This document shows positions 6,768 to 10,050 of a DNA stretch of 10,050 nt, piece after piece. Under the pieces are notes generated by a model. That model made no database searches. It was not told where the DNA came from and was given only the letters and a program-made list of their open reading frames with translations. The position numbers were made by a program, and so were the translations under genes. The DNA comes from Porticoccaceae bacterium. Lineage in GTDB: Bacteria > Pseudomonadota > Gammaproteobacteria > Pseudomonadales > Porticoccaceae. How positions within the stretch are numbered: position 1 is the first letter of the stretch; each line of letters begins with the position of its first letter. The stretch lies in NCBI GenBank assembly GCA_023255165.1, contig JALRJD010000256.1, forward strand, positions 1-10,050, read 5' to 3'.

Positions 6768-7934
6768 CTAGCCAACAAATTTAACCACCTGCTCCTCTTC
6801 AAGACGCTTTTTATAGCGCTGCTGACGTTTGGTTCGGTCGTTGACCTCACCCGCCAACTGGCCACAGGCTGCGGCAATATCATCGCCGCGGGTGGTGCGT
6901 ACCGTTACAGTGTACCCGTCATTATGCAGAATGTCCCTAAACCGGGTCAGGGCCACTTTGGTCACTTTTTTATACTCTGATCCGGGGAATGGGTTAAATG
7001 GAATCAGGTTTATCTTGCAGGGTAAATCGCGCAGCAACGCCGACAATTCTTTGGCGTGTTCATCGCGATCATTAACCCGATCCATCAACGTGTATTCGAC
7101 CGTTACCTTGCGTCGGTTGTCCGGCATTTTATCCAGGTATCGACGTGCGCTGGCAATAAAATCGGCGAGCGGGTATTTGCGGTTGATCGGCACCAGTTGA
7201 TTGCGCAATTCATCGTTTGGCGCGTGCAGGGAAATCGCCAGCGACACATCGCTGACATCACCGAGCTTGTCCAACTCGGGAACCACACCGGCGGTGCTCA
7301 GGGTTACCCGGCGCTTGGAGAGCCCATAGGCGTTGTCGTCCATCATCAGACTCATGGCATCGACAACATTGTCGAAATTCATCAGCGGTTCACCCATACC
7401 CATCATTACCACATTGGTCACTCGGCGCGGGGTTTTCGGATCGAACTGGTCGAATGATTTTGCCGCAATCCATAGCTGGCCAATAATTTCGGCGGTGGTC
7501 AGATCGCGAGCAAAACCCTGCTTGCCGGTGGCGCAAAAACTGCAGTCGAGGGCGCAGCCAATCTGGGAAGAGACACAGAGAGTGCCGCGATCGCGCTCGG
7601 GGATATACACCATCTCAATGCAGCTGCCGCCATCGACCCTGATCAACCATTTACGGGTGCCGTCGACCGAATCCTGGCAGCTGACCACCTCGGGCAGCAA
7701 CACTTCAGCCACCTCGGCAAGGCTTTCACGCAGACCTTTGGAGAGGTTAGTCATCTGAGTAATATCGTCGACACCCAGCTGGTGAATCCACTTCAGCACC
7801 TGGGTGCCGCGAAAACGTTTCTCGCCGAGCGACTCCAAAAAGTCGCCGATACGGGAAGCAGAAAGCCCCAAAAGGTTGGTTTTAACCTTTCGGGGCTGTT
7901 CGTCGATTGCTGTTACGTCTGGTTCCTGGGACAT
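6768..7934 (-). CDS. rlmN: Dual-specificity radical-SAM RNA methyltransferase RlmN
   Basis: RlmN methylates C2 of adenine 2503 in 23S rRNA and of adenine 37 in some tRNAs, using two S-adenosylmethionine molecules. The 388 residues contain the radical-SAM cluster motif at Cys127, Cys131 and Cys134 (GCALDCSFC). The methyl-carrying cysteine pair appears as Cys120 (TLCVSSQ) and Cys357 (AACGQLAG). SAM-binding GMGEP lies at 179-183. The N-terminal accessory domain starts near NLLGLSASRIGDF (20-32), so the start must lie upstream of it; the ATG chosen has AGGA five bases before it. Cfr-type resistance methylases are excluded in practice by context and the close match to RlmN. The gene follows ndk by 76 bases and precedes pilF by 57. 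A strong inverted repeat lies within codons 13-24. Confidence 0.98.
   Translation of the reverse strand: MSQEPDVTAIDEQPRKVKTNLLGLSASRIGDFLESLGEKRFRGTQVLKWIHQLGVDDITQMTNLSKGLRESLAEVAEVLLPEVVSCQDSVDGTRKWLIRVDGGSCIEMVYIPERDRGTLCVSSQIGCALDCSFCATGKQGFARDLTTAEIIGQLWIAAKSFDQFDPKTPRRVTNVVMMGMGEPLMNFDNVVDAMSLMMDDNAYGLSKRRVTLSTAGVVPELDKLGDVSDVSLAISLHAPNDELRNQLVPINRKYPLADFIASARRYLDKMPDNRRKVTVEYTLMDRVNDRDEHAKELSALLRDLPCKINLIPFNPFPGSEYKKVTKVALTRFRDILHNDGYTVTVRTTRGDDIAAACGQLAGEVNDRTKRQQRYKKRLEEEQVVKFVG
7864..7897 (-). promoter_or_regulatory. Strong inverted repeat in the 5' coding region of rlmN
   Basis: Arms AGCCCC/GGGGCT (six pairs), one A/C mismatch, and AAAGGTT/AACCTTT (seven pairs) enclose a six-base loop, giving 13 pairs over 14 positions. 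On the rlmN strand the hairpin is followed by TTCTGC, only a weak T-tract. It covers codons 13-24, just before the conserved NLLGL region. It could be an attenuator, a translation-elongation pause or an mRNA-stability element; it may also be chance constrained by codons. Confidence 0.45.
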
Positions 7935-7974
7935 AGCTGTCCTGGTCTCTCTGTTCTGATTGTCTCTCGATATT

Positions 7975-7999
7975 CTCTATTCACCCCTAAATAATAGAG
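7975..7999 (-). promoter_or_regulatory. Small inverted repeat between ndk and rlmN
   Basis: A 7-base perfect inverted repeat, CTCTATT/AATAGAG, with an 11-base loop lies in the 76-base gap between ndk and rlmN. It is A/T-rich and has no T-tract on the minus strand, so it is not a convincing terminator. It may be an operator-like or processing site. No strong promoter is recognised in this gap. Confidence 0.2.
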
Positions 8000-8010
8000 G
8001 CAAAAGAGTC

Positions 8011-8436
8011 TTAGCGAGGGCAAATCTCATTGTCAGCAAAGAAGTAGGCGATTTCACGTGCCGCCGATGCCGCTGCATCGGAGCCGTGAACGGCATTAGC
8101 ATCGATTGACTCAGCGAAGTCTGCGCGGATAGTGCCAGCTGCTGCTTCTTTAGGATTGGTTGCACCCATCAGATCGCGGTTTGTCATAATCGCGTTATCA
8201 CCTTCCAGCACCTGAATGGACACCGGGCCAGAGGTCATAAAGGCAACCAGATCTTTAAAGAAAGGACGCTCGCTGTGCTCGGCATAAAAACCTTCAGCTT
8301 GTTCCTGGGTCAGGTGCTGCATTTTGCAGGCGACGATTTTCAGGCCAGCCTGTTCAAAACGACCGAGGATTTGACCGATTACATTTTTTGCTACTGCATC
8401 GGGCTTGATAATAGATAGGGTGCGTTCAGACGCCAT
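8011..8436 (-). CDS. ndk: Nucleoside diphosphate kinase
   Basis: Ndk transfers the gamma phosphate from ATP to other nucleoside diphosphates through a phosphohistidine intermediate, balancing cytoplasmic NTP and dNTP pools. The 141-residue protein is standard length for the bacterial enzyme. It begins MASERTLSIIKPDAV, with Lys11 in the nucleotide site. It has Tyr51, Arg87, Arg104 and Asn114 in expected places, and the catalytic signature NAVHGSD with His117. CGGAG lies seven bases before the ATG. A promoter and hairpin lie in the 107-base gap upstream, so ndk probably has its own transcription start. rlmN follows in the conserved order and may be cotranscribed. Confidence 0.98.
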   Translation of the reverse strand: MASERTLSIIKPDAVAKNVIGQILGRFEQAGLKIVACKMQHLTQEQAEGFYAEHSERPFFKDLVAFMTSGPVSIQVLEGDNAIMTNRDLMGATNPKEAAAGTIRADFAESIDANAVHGSDAAASAAREIAYFFADNEICPR

Positions 8437-8470
8437 GAAGATTCTCCGAAATAAATTGATGCTGCTAAAT

Positions 8471-8492
8471 AAAAAAAGTGCCCCAAAGGGCA
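8471..8492 (-). terminator. Hairpin with T-tract after the GGDEF/EAL gene, in the ndk leader
   Basis: On the minus strand TGCCC-TTTG-GGGCA (five perfect pairs, four-base loop) is followed by C and seven T. It lies 51 bases after the stop of the upstream cyclic-di-GMP gene and 35 bases before the ndk ATG. It probably ends the upstream transcript. Because the predicted ndk promoter lies just before it, the hairpin would also stand almost at the 5' end of the ndk mRNA. Confidence 0.7.
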
Positions 8493-8502
8493 GAAAGCGC
8501 GG

Positions 8503-8531
8503 ATTCTACCTGCCTGCGGTTGTGGTCACAA
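8503..8531 (-). promoter_or_regulatory. Predicted sigma-70 promoter for ndk
   Basis: The minus strand carries a -35-like TTGTGA (8531-8526), an exact 17-base spacer, and a -10-like TAGAAT (8508-8503). These match consensus at four and five of six positions. The discriminator after the -10 is CCGCG, G/C-rich as in growth-rate-controlled promoters, which would suit a nucleotide-pool gene; that is inference. A start near the G at 8498 gives a leader of about 62 bases. Confidence 0.55.
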
Positions 8532-8543
8532 TAGGTTTTTCGG

Positions 8544-10050
8544 TCAGGCGACCAGCAGGCGCTGAAATTTGTCCAGTGAGACTGGCATGCTGAAGTGGGC
8601 GCCCTGATATTTTTCGCAACCGAGGCTGCGCAAGATATCCAGAACCTCACGTTTTTCAACGCCTTCAGCCACCACATCGAGACCATAGTGATGGGCCACC
8701 ATCATGATGGCTTCGACCAGCCCGAGGGTCTCTTTGTCGGAATTGAGATTGGTAATAAATTCGCGATCAATCTTGAGGATGTCCAGCGGCAGCCGCTTGA
8801 GATAGATCATTGATGAGTAGCCGCTGCCAAAATCATCAATAGCGAAACGTGTACCCATATCGCGAATTTTTTTCATTTTGTCGACAACCGATTCAAAGTC
8901 GTCGATCAGCAGATTTTCGGTGACTTCCAGAGTCAGCATATCAGGCCGGATAGCGTAGCTTTTCAGGCTGTGCTCCAGAGATTTGATAAGTTGTGGATCA
9001 TGGAACTGCTTGGGGCTGATATTGACCGCCATCTGCATATCTTCATGCCACAGACCGCGATCGAGCATATTGCGCAGATATTCACAGGAAGTGCGAATAA
9101 CCCAGAGACCGACATCGACGATCATGCCGGAGGATTCCAGCACTGGAATAAAATCGGCTGGCGTGCGCTGGGCCTGGCCGGAGTGCATCCAGCGCAACAG
9201 TACTTCGCCGCCAACCACTTCACCACTGTTGGTCGATACTTGCGGCTGCACATAGAGATCAAACTCCTGATTGGCCACTGCTTTGCGCAGACTGGATTGC
9301 ATATTGATGCGCTGCCGCGCGCGACGGGTGATCTGCGAATCAAACAGCACCACGGTATCGCGGCCGCGGCGCTTGGCTTCAAACATAGCGCTTTCAGCCT
9401 GTTGCACTGCTTCCTCGGCGTCGGCAATTGCCTCGGGTGAGGCGTAGTAAAGACCGGCGTAGAGGACGCTGACACCCACACTGGCGGTTACGCTAACCTC
9501 ACCGCTGTCAGTAAAAAAGGGTCGCGTCAGCACACAGCGAATTTCATTGGCAATTGCCAAACTCACTTCGCGGGCCTGCTCGGCGCTCTCGGCAATATTT
9601 TTGATCAACACCAGAAACGAGTCTCCGGCAACCTGCTCCACTTCCATGCTGTCGGTGCAGATACCTTTTATGGTCTCGGCGGCACGGTCGAGAATCTGGT
9701 TGCCGACACTCTTACCAAGGGATTCATTGATCGAGTTAAAGTGGTCGAGATCGATCAGCAACAGCGCGCCACAGGCGGTGTCGCTCTGGGGATTGTCGAG
9801 ATAGTCGCTGATGCTTTTAATCAACCGCAAACTGACCGGCAGACCGGAGAGGGTTTCATATAGCTCGCTGTCGGTCTGCGCTGCGCTTTTCTGCTGCGCG
9901 CTGGTTTTAGCCGGTGTCGAGGTTTTATCTCTGATTGGCGCTGGCTGGTGCTCTTTGGACTGGTGCTCTTTGGGCTGGTGTTGTTTGGAAAGGTCCTGGT
10001 CTTGCTGCTCTTGGCCCGCATCGGATTGTGTCGGCTCGCCAACCGGAACG
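8544..10050 (-). CDS. GGDEF/EAL cyclic-di-GMP protein with degenerate GGDEF (5' partial)
   Basis: The reading frame stays open to the window edge, so the start is missing; 501 residues are visible. Residues 1 to about 55 form a polar Gln/Lys/Pro-rich linker with a pentapeptide repeat. A GGDEF domain follows (about 60-240). The metal-binding LIDLDHF is kept, but the signature reads AGDSF at 141-145, replacing the catalytic Glu with Ser, and no RxxD inhibitory site is seen. The EAL domain (about 250-501) has EVL for EAL at 282-284, then LRW, Asn343 (AVNISPKQF), LEVTEN at 374-379, DDFGSGYSS from Asp405-Asp406, Lys426 (LKIDREF), Glu462 (AEGVE) and Gln482. These are the residues expected of an active phosphodiesterase. 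I infer a cyclic-di-GMP-degrading enzyme whose GGDEF half is regulatory. A TTG at 9830 could be mistaken for a start but lies inside the GGDEF fold. Upstream sensor domains are unknown. Confidence 0.93.
   Translation of the reverse strand, partial: VPVGEPTQSDAGQEQQDQDLSKQHQPKEHQSKEHQPAPIRDKTSTPAKTSAQQKSAAQTDSELYETLSGLPVSLRLIKSISDYLDNPQSDTACGALLLIDLDHFNSINESLGKSVGNQILDRAAETIKGICTDSMEVEQVAGDSFLVLIKNIAESAEQAREVSLAIANEIRCVLTRPFFTDSGEVSVTASVGVSVLYAGLYYASPEAIADAEEAVQQAESAMFEAKRRGRDTVVLFDSQITRRARQRINMQSSLRKAVANQEFDLYVQPQVSTNSGEVVGGEVLLRWMHSGQAQRTPADFIPVLESSGMIVDVGLWVIRTSCEYLRNMLDRGLWHEDMQMAVNISPKQFHDPQLIKSLEHSLKSYAIRPDMLTLEVTENLLIDDFESVVDKMKKIRDMGTRFAIDDFGSGYSSMIYLKRLPLDILKIDREFITNLNSDKETLGLVEAIMMVAHHYGLDVVAEGVEKREVLDILRSLGCEKYQGAHFSMPVSLDKFQRLLVA
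9945..9989 (-). repeat. Three tandem 15-base repeats encoding a Gln/His/Lys linker
   Basis: Three adjacent 15-base units (9945-9959, 9960-9974, 9975-9989) share CTGGTG and TTTGG on the plus strand. The first two differ at one base; the third differs at a few. On the coding strand they encode SKQHQ, PKEHQ and SKEHQ within the polar linker ahead of the GGDEF domain. Because the unit is a multiple of three, copy-number change would keep frame. Confidence 0.85.

Noticed and set aside
6752..6772. CTAGG/CCTAG inverted repeat and a TATAGC box between rlmN and pilF
   Set aside because: The stem is five pairs with no T-tract, and no acceptable -35 lies at correct spacing; too weak to call a terminator or promoter.
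9821..10042. A 73-codon minus-strand frame at the window edge, and a TTG start at 9830 for the GGDEF/EAL gene
   Set aside because: The 73-codon frame is out of register with the GGDEF/EAL gene. That gene's own frame continues open to 10050 and encodes the linker plus the SGLP motif that precedes GGDEF domains, so both are artefacts.

Overview
The window is a stretch of core chromosome from a gammaproteobacterium, probably of the Pseudomonas/Cellvibrio type rather than an enteric. The evidence is the conserved order ndk, rlmN, pilF, ispG, hisS, yfgM, bamB, der, together with a PilF-type type IV pilus lipoprotein that enterics lack here. A finer taxonomic call is not possible from this sequence alone. 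All nine protein genes lie on the minus strand, so transcription runs from high to low coordinates. No RNA gene, insertion sequence, prophage, CRISPR array or defence system is visible, and no gap between genes exceeds about 140 bases.

In transcription order: (1) 10050-8544 is a GGDEF/EAL cyclic-di-GMP protein whose 5' end lies outside the window. Its GGDEF motif is decayed and its EAL residues look intact. (2) 8543-8437 holds a good sigma-70-like promoter and a hairpin terminator packed in front of ndk. (3) 8436-8011 is ndk, nucleoside diphosphate kinase. (4) 7934-6768 is rlmN, the radical-SAM RNA methylase, with a strong inverted repeat inside its first 25 codons. (5) 6710-5931 is pilF, the type IV pilus pilotin lipoprotein. 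(6) 5909-4785 is ispG (isoprenoid pathway), (7) 4749-3472 is hisS, (8) 3462-2746 is yfgM (periplasmic translocon chaperone partner), (9) 2749-1604 is bamB (outer-membrane assembly lipoprotein), and (10) 1542-142 is der (ribosome assembly GTPase). The final 141 bases carry a short degenerate direct repeat and no gene.

The genes fall into housekeeping themes: nucleotide supply (Ndk), translation and ribosome quality (RlmN, HisS, Der), isoprenoid precursors (IspG), and envelope biogenesis (PilF, YfgM, BamB). Tight spacing from pilF to bamB (21, 35, 9 and -4 bases) suggests one cotranscribed unit. A terminator-like hairpin separates bamB from der.

The points most worth a second look are regulatory or comparative: the hairpin/T-tract placed directly against the der start codon with no Shine-Dalgarno sequence and a possible overlapping -10 box; the similar promoter-hairpin arrangement before ndk; the hairpin in the start of rlmN; the absence of rodZ from its usual place between pilF and ispG; and the cyclic-di-GMP gene standing where iron-sulfur genes often precede ndk. 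I found no convincing previously undescribed system.
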